This document shows positions 43,832 to 51,628 of a stretch of 64,000 nt of DNA, one piece after another. This DNA is from Flavobacterium aquaticum (lineage in GTDB: Bacteria > Bacteroidota > Bacteroidia > Flavobacteriales > Flavobacteriaceae). The stretch lies in NCBI RefSeq assembly GCF_003259835.1, contig NZ_QLMI01000003.1, forward strand, positions 337,965-401,964, written 5' to 3'. Numbering within the stretch: position 1 is the stretch's first letter; each line of letters opens with the position of its first letter. The position numbers and the translations under genes were made by a program. The notes under the pieces are model-generated. The model had not been told where the DNA came from and did no database searches. It saw nothing but the letters and a program-made list of their open reading frames with translations.

Positions 43832-45934
43832 CTATTTCAATTCTTTAACACCCATATTGTAAAGTGTAAATACTTGCATATCTACATTTTCTTGAATGGT
43901 AGCCGCAACAGATTTTCCAGCTCCATGACCCGCATTTACATCAATACGAATTAAAACTGGATTGTCTCCCGCTTGTTTCGCTTGTAATTCTGCAGCAAAT
44001 TTAAAACTATGTGCAGGAACTACTCGGTCGTCATGATCGCCTGTAGTTACCATAGTTGCTGGATATTTTGCACCTGCTTTTACATTATGAACAGGTGAAT
44101 AACCTTTAATGTATTCAAACATTTCCTTGCTTTGTTCTGATGTTCCGTAATCGTAAGCCCAACCTGCTCCAGCGGTAAATGTGTGGTAACGTAACATGTC
44201 TAAAACACCAACAGCTGGTAACGCTACTTTTACTAAATCTGGGCGTTGTGTCATAACGGCACCTACTAAAAGTCCTCCATTTGAACCACCTTTAATCGCT
44301 AAATAATCTGAAGAAGTGTAGTTTTCTTTGATTAAATATTCAGCTGCCGCAATGAAATCGTCAAAAACGTTTTGTTTTTTTAATTGGGTACCAGCATCAT
44401 GCCATTTTTTACCGTATTCTCCACCGCCGCGTAAATTCGCAACAGCGTAAACTCCTCCGTTTTCTAACCAAACCGCATTTGCAATACTGAAAGCCGGAGT
44501 TAAACTCACATTAAATCCTCCGTAACCATAAAGTACAGTTGGGTTTTTCCCATTTAATTTTGTTCCTTTTTTATATGTAATAATCATCGGAACTTTTGTG
44601 CCATCTTTTGAAGTATAAAACACTTGTTTTGATTCGTAATCAGCAGAATTAAAATCAACTTTTGGTTTTTGATACACCGCTGATTTTCCTGTTTTTGGAT
44701 CAAAAGTGTAGATAGTTCCTGGCGTTACATAATTCGTAAACGAAAAATACAAAGTAGTTTCTTTTTCTTTTCCACCAAAACCACCAGCAGTTCCAACGCC
44801 TGGCAATTGAATATCACGAACTAATTTTCCGTTGTAATCGTATTGTTTAATGAATGAAACCGCATCTTTCATATAACTTGTGAAAATATAACCGCTCCCT
44901 GTGTTTGGCGACAATACATTTTCGGTTTCAGCGATACAATCTTTCCAGTTTTCTTTTGCAGGATTTGATAAATCAAAAGTCACCACGCGTTTGTTTGGCG
45001 CTTTGTAATTGGTAACCAAATAAATTTTAGAACCTTTGTTGTCTAAAACATCATTATCATTTTCGTAATTATCAATTAACGTTACAATTTTACTATCTGG
45101 TTTTGATAAATCTAAATAATACAATTCGTTTCCAGAGGTTGAATTCGCTGCCGAAATGAATAAATATTTTTCATCTTCCGAAACATAACCACCAACATAT
45201 CTTCTTTTTACATCACCACCAAAAACCAATTTATCTGTTTTTTGCGAAGTGTTTAATTTGTGATAATACAATTTGTGTTGGTCTGTTTTTGCAGATAATT
45301 CACTTCCAACTGGTTTGTCGTAACTTGAATAATAAAAACCTTCGTTTTTGTACCAAGAAACGCCACTGAATTTTACGTCCACAATCGTATCGCCAATGAT
45401 TTTCTTAGTTTTAGCTTCCATTACAATCACTTTTCTCCAATCGCTACCGCCTTCGGAAATAGAGTAAGCTACTAAACTTCCATCTTTACTGAAATTTAAT
45501 CCACCTAGAGATGTAGTTCCATCTTTTGAAAAAGTATTTGGATCTAAGAAGATTTCTTCTTTACCCGATTTGTCTTTTCGATACAAAACCGATTGATTTT
45601 GAAGACCGTTGTTTTTGTAATAATACGTATAATCACCTTCTTTGAATGGAGCGGAAATTTTCTCGTAATTCCATAATTTTTCCATTCTGGATTTCAGTTG
45701 ATTTCTGTATGGAATTTGCTCTAAATAACCATACGTCACCACATTTTGAGCTTTTACCCAAGCTTCCGTTTCTGCGCTTCGGTCGTCTTCTAACCAACGG
45801 TAAGGGTCGTTAATTTTTTCGCCAAAATACGTGTCAACATGGTCGATTTTTTTTGTTTCAGGATAATTGATTTTTGTTTGTGCGTTCATAACAAGTGTAC
45901 AAACAATAGCCGATAATGTTATTGTTTTTTTCAT
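43832..45934 (-). CDS. Prolyl oligopeptidase (S9A)
   Basis: 700 residues from ATG 45934. Signal peptide about 1-18 (ending MNAQ), so exported. N-terminal YPETKKIDHVDTYFGEKINDPYRWLED is the classic S9A opening; propeller 75-420; hydrolase domain with Ser551 (KGGSNGGLL), Asp635 (GDHDDRVVPAHS) and His670 (NAGHGAGKS). Cleaves peptides shorter than about 30 residues after Pro, likely in the periplasm after extracellular proteolysis. Confidence 0.95.
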   Translation of the reverse strand: MKKTITLSAIVCTLVMNAQTKINYPETKKIDHVDTYFGEKINDPYRWLEDDRSAETEAWVKAQNVVTYGYLEQIPYRNQLKSRMEKLWNYEKISAPFKEGDYTYYYKNNGLQNQSVLYRKDKSGKEEIFLDPNTFSKDGTTSLGGLNFSKDGSLVAYSISEGGSDWRKVIVMEAKTKKIIGDTIVDVKFSGVSWYKNEGFYYSSYDKPVGSELSAKTDQHKLYYHKLNTSQKTDKLVFGGDVKRRYVGGYVSEDEKYLFISAANSTSGNELYYLDLSKPDSKIVTLIDNYENDNDVLDNKGSKIYLVTNYKAPNKRVVTFDLSNPAKENWKDCIAETENVLSPNTGSGYIFTSYMKDAVSFIKQYDYNGKLVRDIQLPGVGTAGGFGGKEKETTLYFSFTNYVTPGTIYTFDPKTGKSAVYQKPKVDFNSADYESKQVFYTSKDGTKVPMIITYKKGTKLNGKNPTVLYGYGGFNVSLTPAFSIANAVWLENGGVYAVANLRGGGEYGKKWHDAGTQLKKQNVFDDFIAAAEYLIKENYTSSDYLAIKGGSNGGLLVGAVMTQRPDLVKVALPAVGVLDMLRYHTFTAGAGWAYDYGTSEQSKEMFEYIKGYSPVHNVKAGAKYPATMVTTGDHDDRVVPAHSFKFAAELQAKQAGDNPVLIRIDVNAGHGAGKSVAATIQENVDMQVFTLYNMGVKELK

Positions 45935-45989
45935 ATAGTATTTGTTGATTAAAACAAAGATATTCATTTGAATTTTAAAGATTTGTTAA

Positions 45990-46021
45990 AAAACAAAAAC
46001 GACTGAAATTTCAGCCGTTTT
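45990..46021 (-). terminator. Terminator of the TonB receptor operon
   Basis: On the minus strand ACGGCTGAAA / TTTCAGTCGT pairs with one G-U, then a T-rich tail, 26 bases past the lipoprotein stop. Confidence 0.8.
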
Positions 46022-46043
46022 GTAACAAATTTGATTTAATTTT

Positions 46044-46598
46044 TTAGTTTACCGCAACTGAAAAGCTAACAGCTGCATCCGTATTTCCACCAGCATTTGT
46101 GATGTCACCACCCGAAACTCCAGAAGCGGTTTTATTTGGTAAGTGTCTCAAGGTTACAGTTAAAGTTCCAGTTGAGCCAGAAGTTCCAGCAACTAAAGTG
46201 AAGTTTAATCCTATTGGTCTTCCATTAGCATCTGTATCGGTGTAAGTTACGGTTCCAATAGATGATGGAAGTTGGTAAAAAACCTGATGATCAGCTCCTT
46301 CTTCTTCCACTTCTACTGTGATATCTTCAGCCGGACTTTCTAATTCATTTAAAAATGTTGTTGAACCTGTGTAAGTTGTTCCTGCTGTTAAATTTCCTGA
46401 AACTGTTATAACTGGTGCATTTGGTCCGTCACCATCTAAATCTCTTGAAGTTAAAGTAATAGTTTGTCCACCTCCAACAAGCGTTGTTGTTACAGTTGTG
46501 ATAACTTCTTCCTCGTTAACAGGAGCATCATCGTTAGAACAAGAAGTTGAAAATATTACTGGAATTACTAATAGCGCGATAAGTTTTAAATTTTTCAT
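46044..46598 (-). CDS. Lipoprotein partner of the TonB receptor
   Basis: 184 residues. Lipobox FSTSC with Cys20, acidic tether SNDDAPVNEEE, then a Thr/Gly-rich beta domain (TTTLVGGGQTITLTSRDLDGDGPNAPV, VEEEGADHQVFYQL, LTVTLRHLPNK). Related flavobacterial proteins are, from memory, sometimes labelled type 1 periplasmic binding fold superfamily; the sequence does not itself prove a binding fold. It is 11 bases after the TonB receptor gene in the same operon, so an outer-membrane role with that receptor is inferred. Confidence 0.75.
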   Translation of the reverse strand: MKNLKLIALLVIPVIFSTSCSNDDAPVNEEEVITTVTTTLVGGGQTITLTSRDLDGDGPNAPVITVSGNLTAGTTYTGSTTFLNELESPAEDITVEVEEEGADHQVFYQLPSSIGTVTYTDTDANGRPIGLNFTLVAGTSGSTGTLTVTLRHLPNKTASGVSGGDITNAGGNTDAAVSFSVAVN

Positions 46599-46609
46599 GT
46601 TTTGATTTT

Positions 46610-48991
46610 TTAATAATTAAATTTTAATTGAATTTGAATGTTTCTACCCATTTCGTCTACAAAAAAGCGTTGACGATTTAGGTAATCTCGATACGTTGTG
46701 TTCATTATATTTTGAATACTAAAAGAGGTGGTTAAGCTGTTTTTTTTATTGATTTTAAACGTCATTTCACTGTAAAAATGCAATAAATGATAGCCTTTTG
46801 GTGGCGAACTTATATCAACCAAGACAGGAGTTAATGCATCATCTACAACAATATTGGTTTCAAAATTGTAATTTGGGAATTGATTTTGTCTGAAAATCAC
46901 TTCACTTTTTAACTCGCTAACGAAATTGAACCAAGATTCATTTTTATATTGAATTTTATTATTGATTACAAATGGCGGCATATCAATTAAATACTCGTCA
47001 GTACTTAGATTTTGCCCGTTTACATAAGCCAATCCTAATTCGTGTGAAAAATGGTTGGAAATACTCCATTTGGTATTAACATCGAAACCTGTCAACAAAG
47101 CTTCTGTTTGTTTGAATTCCCAAACTGGAAAAGCGCCGCGAATAGTAGTTTCAAAACCAATAGGTTGCAAATAAATGAAATTTGAAATTCGATTAATAAA
47201 CGGATTAAGTTGCACTTGAAACGATTTCCAATCTTTCTTAAAAGTTGTGTTGAATTTATAGGCTTGCTCTTTTTCCAAGCGCAAATCACCTAATTCAATT
47301 TGACCAGTTGAATGATGTAATCCATCGCTAAATAATTCAGACGGATTTGGATTTCGAGAAGCCAAACTCACATTTACTAACCATTCCATTTCATGATGAA
47401 ATTGCTTTCTAAATCCAATGTTTGCTGTAATATTATGATAATCAAAAGTAGGTTTCGTTAACCATTGATTGCCTTCTTCACCCACAATAAAATGTGAAAA
47501 TTCAGCATCATAACCACGTTCAGTCCATCTTGATTTCAAATAATATTTTGTTGCTTCGATACTCGAAAAATCATAACGAATTCCCGATTCTAACGAAGTA
47601 GCATTGTCGAATTTATAAACGGCAATTCCGTACAAGCCAGCATCCAATTTCTCATAACTCGGAATTAATGGACGAACACCTGTTTTTGGATTCGCAAAAT
47701 TGTTTTGGTAACCCAAATTCAATCCCGATTTCAATCTCCAATTTCCAACATTCGTTTTATAATCAGCTAAAAAAGTATGCGTTGCTAATTGTAAATCCAA
47801 AGCAGCTTTGTTAGTATTTTCATCGTTTCTTCTAACGTCAAATTCTAAACGATTGTTGAATTGAAATGCATATTGCAAATCAATCGAAGTGTTTTCGCTT
47901 AGCCATCTTTGGTAATTTACTTTTGCTAAATGATGTTGTACTTCTTGTTTTGGAGCATCAATCGAGTAGGTGAAAGGTTCAATTAAGCTTGGTTGTTGGT
48001 TGTTGATAGAATTGTACAAATCATTCACATTTCCAATGTGAGATGCTTTGATGATTCCAATTTGTGCATTGTAAAAACTGTACATCGCATTGAAATTATA
48101 CTTTTCTTGAGCATAACGAATGCCTCCCGAAAAATTTTGTTCGCGATTTCCTGAATTGGACAATACATAATCTGGCGTTTCGCGATCGCCTAAATATTTG
48201 AAAGTTCCCAAAGCATTCCAACTCCAACCATAACGATTTCCTTTTTGAAGACTTGAACTCAAGCTTCCGCCCATTCCGTTAGAGGCTAAGTTTAGAATTG
48301 TTTTTCCAACCAAAGTGTCTTTTTTAATTACTTCAGATTCGATGACAACAATTCCACCAATAGCATCACCGCCATATTGCAAAGCTGAAGCACCTTTAAT
48401 CACTGTGATTTTTCCAGCCGCATTGATATCGAAATTAGGTGCGTGTTCGGTTCCCCATTGTTGGTCTTCTAATCGAACATTATTATTGATAATTGGCACA
48501 CGATTACTATGCAAACCATTAATTACTGGTTTAACAATAGTACTTCCGGTTTTTAAAATAGAAACTCCAGAAACTTCTTTCAAGGCTTCACCCAAGGTTT
48601 GATTGCTAAATTTTTCAATGGTAGCACTTTTCAAAACTTGTTCGTTACTACTTTCACTTTTTGAATTCGAAAGTTGTTGGATGGTGATATCATCTAATTT
48701 GGTAACATCTAATTTCAATTGACGATTGATAGTTAAATCGGTTGAAATTTCGATAGTTTCCTCAATAGCATAATAGCCTATAAACGAAATATAGAGTTTC
48801 TGTTTCCCTTTTGGAATGCCTGATAAAACATAAGTTCCGTTTGCATCGGTTGAAATAGTTTTATTGGCAATGTGTACGTGAGCATCTCTTAGTGGTAAGC
48901 CATTTTCATCCGAAATAACGCCAGTAATCGTAACTTGAGTATATCCGAAAAAGCCAACCAAAAAGAAAAATAATATCGATAAGAATCGCAT
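46610..48991 (-). CDS. TonB-dependent receptor with carboxypeptidase-like N-terminal domain
   Basis: 793 residues. Signal peptide about 1-19 (FFGYTQ). Residues 20-105 form a CarboxypepD_reg-like domain (TGVISDENGLPLRDAHVHIANK). Plug domain about 110-215 (LGEALKEVSGVSILKTGSTIVKPVINGLHSNRVPIINNNVRLEDQQWG split by strands). The rest is a 22-strand barrel pattern with many aromatic strand ends, finishing IQIQLKFNY with a terminal aromatic. His-containing loops (GLHHSTGQ, FRKQFHHEMEW) and a His/Cys-rich partner point to a metal or metallophore substrate, ZnuD-like, but this is inference. No SusD partner is present, so it is not a polysaccharide (PUL) receptor. Confidence 0.9.
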   Translation of the reverse strand: MRFLSILFFFLVGFFGYTQVTITGVISDENGLPLRDAHVHIANKTISTDANGTYVLSGIPKGKQKLYISFIGYYAIEETIEISTDLTINRQLKLDVTKLDDITIQQLSNSKSESSNEQVLKSATIEKFSNQTLGEALKEVSGVSILKTGSTIVKPVINGLHSNRVPIINNNVRLEDQQWGTEHAPNFDINAAGKITVIKGASALQYGGDAIGGIVVIESEVIKKDTLVGKTILNLASNGMGGSLSSSLQKGNRYGWSWNALGTFKYLGDRETPDYVLSNSGNREQNFSGGIRYAQEKYNFNAMYSFYNAQIGIIKASHIGNVNDLYNSINNQQPSLIEPFTYSIDAPKQEVQHHLAKVNYQRWLSENTSIDLQYAFQFNNRLEFDVRRNDENTNKAALDLQLATHTFLADYKTNVGNWRLKSGLNLGYQNNFANPKTGVRPLIPSYEKLDAGLYGIAVYKFDNATSLESGIRYDFSSIEATKYYLKSRWTERGYDAEFSHFIVGEEGNQWLTKPTFDYHNITANIGFRKQFHHEMEWLVNVSLASRNPNPSELFSDGLHHSTGQIELGDLRLEKEQAYKFNTTFKKDWKSFQVQLNPFINRISNFIYLQPIGFETTIRGAFPVWEFKQTEALLTGFDVNTKWSISNHFSHELGLAYVNGQNLSTDEYLIDMPPFVINNKIQYKNESWFNFVSELKSEVIFRQNQFPNYNFETNIVVDDALTPVLVDISSPPKGYHLLHFYSEMTFKINKKNSLTTSFSIQNIMNTTYRDYLNRQRFFVDEMGRNIQIQLKFNY

Positions 48992-49055
48992 TTCTTTTAG
49001 TTTAAATGTAACAACAACGTATCATTATTTTTGGTAATGATATCGAAATATATTT

Positions 49056-49400
49056 TTAAACTAAAGCAGGCGGACCACGAAGGTAAAACGAATTCCCTTC
49101 AAACGTAATGCAAGATTCATTACTGTTGAATTGATACGGAATTTCGTAAAAAGTAGGAATAAAGTCAAAGTGAAAAACTTCTGGTGAAAGGAAAGCTGCA
49201 AATTTGAAATCACAAACAGGACAGTCATCACTTTCCGTAAACGTTTTTTCAGAAGTTTTAAAAGTCAAATGATGCGAATCATCACAACATTCCGACTTTA
49301 CATGATGTTCGTGCGAAAAAGTGTGAATAGACTGATAGCTTACAGCAAACAATACTGCGAGCATCAAGCCAATGTTCATATAGAGTAACTTCTTTTTCAC
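49056..49400 (-). CDS. Small His/Cys-rich exported protein ahead of the TonB receptor
   Basis: 114 residues. N-terminal hydrophobic segment (9-24), then a dense cluster of possible metal ligands: His26, His30, His32, His33, Cys38, Cys39, His43, His44, and DCPVCDFKF (Cys60, Cys63). It ends YLRGPPALV. The function is unknown; metal binding is inferred. The start is read as GTG at 49400 (MKKKLLYMN, giving a positively charged signal), with ATG 49379 as the alternative, which would leave a leader of about 20 bases after the predicted transcript start. 64 bases upstream of the TonB receptor gene. Confidence 0.72.
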   Translation of the reverse strand: MKKKLLYMNIGLMLAVLFAVSYQSIHTFSHEHHVKSECCDDSHHLTFKTSEKTFTESDDCPVCDFKFAAFLSPEVFHFDFIPTFYEIPYQFNSNESCITFEGNSFYLRGPPALV

Positions 49401-49405
49401 AATGA

Positions 49406-49413
49406 CAAAGATA
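49406..49413 (-). promoter_or_regulatory. -7 element (TATCTTTG) of the TonB receptor operon
   Basis: Exact TAnnTTTG on the minus strand. The predicted start coincides with the GTG codon at 49400, so the choice of start codon depends on mapping this transcript end. Confidence 0.5.
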
Positions 49414-49440
49414 GTTTTTTTGAAAGAAACGAAAAAAAGA

Positions 49441-49496
49441 AACCACGAATTAACGAATTTTTAAGTTTTGATGACTTATTTCGCTAGTTCGTGGTT
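49441..49496. repeat. CCAC-type intergenic inverted repeat A
   Basis: Arms AACCACGAA (49441-49449) and TTCGTGGTT (49488-49496) are perfect complements. The left arm continues with an iterated word (CGAATT AACGAATT). Lies between the His/Cys-rich protein and asd. Confidence 0.8.
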
Positions 49497-49507
49497 ATTT
49501 GTTTTTT

Positions 49508-49565
49508 GCCACGGATTAAAGGATTCAAAAGGATTAAATCCGTGTTAATCTGTGAAATCTGTGGC
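49508..49565. repeat. CCAC-type intergenic inverted repeat B
   Basis: GCCACGGATT (49508-49517) pairs with AATCTGTGGC (49556-49565) with one mismatch, and the interior repeats GGATT three times and then its complement (GGATTAAATCC at 49531-49541). The whole 58 bases can fold into one long hairpin. It ends six bases before the asd stop and may also terminate asd. Confidence 0.8.
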
Positions 49566-49570
49566 TTGTA

Positions 49571-50560
49571 TTATACTAATTTATTCGCAACCAAATATTC
49601 TGCAATTTGAATCGTGTTAGTTGCCGCTCCTTTTCTTAAATTATCGGCAACAATCCACATGTTAATGGTGTTTGGTTGGCTTTCATCTCTACGGATTCTT
49701 CCTACGAAAACATCGTCTTTTCCTTGTGCGTAAATTGGCATTGGATAGGTAAACGTGTCTAAATTATCTTGAACCGTTACACCAGGCGTGTTGTGTAAAA
49801 TTTGACGCACTTCATTCACATCAAAATCATTCTCAAACTGAATGTTTACCGCTTCACTATGTCCTCCAACGACAGGAATACGAATTGCAGTTGCTGTAAC
49901 CGCAATAGTGTTGTCGTTTAAGATTTTTTGTGTTTCGCGCACCAATTTCATTTCTTCTTTGGTGTAACCGTTTGCTTCAAAACTATCACATTGTGGAATC
50001 GCATTTCTATGAATTGGATATTTATACGCCATTTCATCTTGAATGCCCGCATATTCGTTTTCTAACTGACGCACGGCTTTTACTCCAGTTCCTGTAATGG
50101 ATTGATAAGTAGAAACTACAATACGTTTGATGTCATATTTAGTATGCAAAGGCGCCAAAGCCATTACCATTTGAATTGTCGAACAGTTTGGATTCGCAAT
50201 AATTTTGTCTTCCTTTGTTAAAACTGAAGCATTGATTTCTGGAACAACTAATTTCTTAGTAGCATCCATACGCCAAGCTGATGAATTGTCGATTACAGTT
50301 GTTCCTGCAGCAGCAAATTTTGGAGCCCATTCTAAAGAAGTTTCTCCACCTGCCGAAAACAAAGCAATTTCAGGTTTCATGTCAACAGCGGTTTGTAAAC
50401 CTACTACTTTATAGGTTTTACCCTTCCATTCGATTTCTTTTCCAACTGACTTTTCAGAAGCAACTGGAATTAACTCTGTTACAGGAAAATTACGTTCTGC
50501 TAATACTTGAAGCATTATTTCGCCTACCATTCCGGTAGCGCCTACTACGGCTACTCTCAT
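49571..50560 (-). CDS. asd: Aspartate-semialdehyde dehydrogenase
   Basis: 329 residues. Reduces aspartyl phosphate to the semialdehyde for Lys/DAP, Thr and Met synthesis. NADP loop VGATGMVGEIML (6-17), active-site Cys in IANPNCSTIQMV, GGHSEAVNI with the catalytic His, and RIRRDE near the C-terminus. Single gene with its own promoter. Confidence 0.96.
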   Translation of the reverse strand: MRVAVVGATGMVGEIMLQVLAERNFPVTELIPVASEKSVGKEIEWKGKTYKVVGLQTAVDMKPEIALFSAGGETSLEWAPKFAAAGTTVIDNSSAWRMDATKKLVVPEINASVLTKEDKIIANPNCSTIQMVMALAPLHTKYDIKRIVVSTYQSITGTGVKAVRQLENEYAGIQDEMAYKYPIHRNAIPQCDSFEANGYTKEEMKLVRETQKILNDNTIAVTATAIRIPVVGGHSEAVNIQFENDFDVNEVRQILHNTPGVTVQDNLDTFTYPMPIYAQGKDDVFVGRIRRDESQPNTINMWIVADNLRKGAATNTIQIAEYLVANKLV

Positions 50561-50581
50561 TGTGTGTGTTATTTAATGATG

Positions 50582-50614
50582 CAAAAATATAGAATATTCA
50601 AACGACTTAGCAAA
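50582..50614 (-). promoter_or_regulatory. Promoter of asd
   Basis: On the minus strand TTTG (50614-50611), 21 bases, TATTTTTG (50589-50582), 22 bases before the ATG. Both boxes match the Bacteroidetes consensus. Confidence 0.6.
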
Positions 50615-50684
50615 TATTGATGAAATTATAACAAAAGTTTTGAGTTGTAACAAGATTTTAAAAATCCTATTACGATTTTAATAA

Positions 50685-51089
50685 CTATCTTTTTTTAAAT
50701 TCTCTTTTCAGAATAGAATCATCAGCTTTTTTTCTAATATAAGGGATTATAGATAAAAAGATTCCAAGTAAAATAAAATATAAGTAAACTTTTGAATTTG
50801 TTGAATTTTTCAAATAAAAACTATCGTCTTTTACGAAATAATATAAAGTTGCATACTCTTTATTGTTTGTTTTTTCATTGCATAATTCATTCGGTGCTCC
50901 ACCAATAGAATATTTTTTATTTTTATAAATAAAGGTTGTGTTTGCAGCTTTTCCAAAGCAATCATAATCTAAAATTCTACATTTTACAGGAACAAGTTTG
51001 TTTTCTTTATCTTGTTCAACATAATATAGAATAAATGAACCAATTATAGTTATTAAGCTAAGTAGGTAAATTTTGGTATTTGAATTCAT
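50685..51089 (-). CDS. Hypothetical membrane protein with two TM segments
   Basis: 134 residues: TM near 8-24 and 102-119 flanking a soluble middle part with four Cys (VKCRILDYDCFG, NELC) that is presumably periplasmic, where disulfides could form. The layout resembles DUF3592-type proteins, but I cannot make a firm match. Single gene. Confidence 0.65.
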   Translation of the reverse strand: MNSNTKIYLLSLITIIGSFILYYVEQDKENKLVPVKCRILDYDCFGKAANTTFIYKNKKYSIGGAPNELCNEKTNNKEYATLYYFVKDDSFYLKNSTNSKVYLYFILLGIFLSIIPYIRKKADDSILKREFKKR

Positions 51090-51126
51090 TAAGTAAATTT
51101 ATTTCAAAACAAATCTAATCAATTTC

Positions 51127-51155
51127 AAAAAAAATACCCCGACGAATCGGGGTTT
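51127..51155 (-). terminator. Terminator of mscL
   Basis: On the minus strand ACCCCGA, loop TTCG, TCGGGGT, then a long T run. It begins about 30 bases past the mscL stop. Confidence 0.88.
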
Positions 51156-51184
51156 AGTTAGAATATATAATGTAGCGGTATCGA

Positions 51185-51562
51185 CTATTTTTTTAATAAA
51201 TCTCTAATTTCAGCTAACAATTGCTCTTGTGTTGGTCCTGCTGGAGCCGCTGGAGCTGGTTCTTCTTTTTTCTTCATACTGTTAATTGCTTTAACCATTA
51301 AGAAAATAACAAAAGCAATTACTAAAAAGCTAATAACAGCTGCTAAAAATTTACCATATAAAATTCCACCTTCTGTTTTTAATCCAGCTAGATCTTCAAC
51401 TTGAGCTGCTTTTAATGCTGGATTCAATAATGCTGGTGTTATTACATCAGATACTAATGAGCTAACGATAGCTCCAAAAGCACCACCAATAATTACTCCA
51501 ACTGCTAAATCCATTGCGTTACCTTTTGCAATAAAATCTTTAAATTCTGAAATCATTCCCAT
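51185..51562 (-). CDS. mscL: Large-conductance mechanosensitive channel
   Basis: 125 residues. FKDFIAKGNAMDLAVGVIIGGAFGAIVSSLVSDVI is the N-terminal amphipathic helix and TM1 with the pore constriction; TM2 is at about 70-92; the C-terminal helix follows an Ala/Pro linker (EEPAPAAPAGPTQEQLLAEIRDLLKK). Pentameric inner-membrane safety valve against osmotic downshock. Confidence 0.97.
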   Translation of the reverse strand: MGMISEFKDFIAKGNAMDLAVGVIIGGAFGAIVSSLVSDVITPALLNPALKAAQVEDLAGLKTEGGILYGKFLAAVISFLVIAFVIFLMVKAINSMKKKEEPAPAAPAGPTQEQLLAEIRDLLKK

Positions 51563-51628
51563 AGTTTTTAATTTTAAGAGTTAGTTTTTGTTTTAGTATA
51601 ACGAATATACAAAATTTAAAACAAAATG

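Noticed and set aside
46044..48991. Polysaccharide utilisation locus (SusC/SusD pair)
   Set aside because: The receptor has the N-terminal carboxypeptidase-like domain, but its partner lipoprotein is a 184-residue beta protein, far too small and unlike SusD, and no glycoside hydrolases are near.
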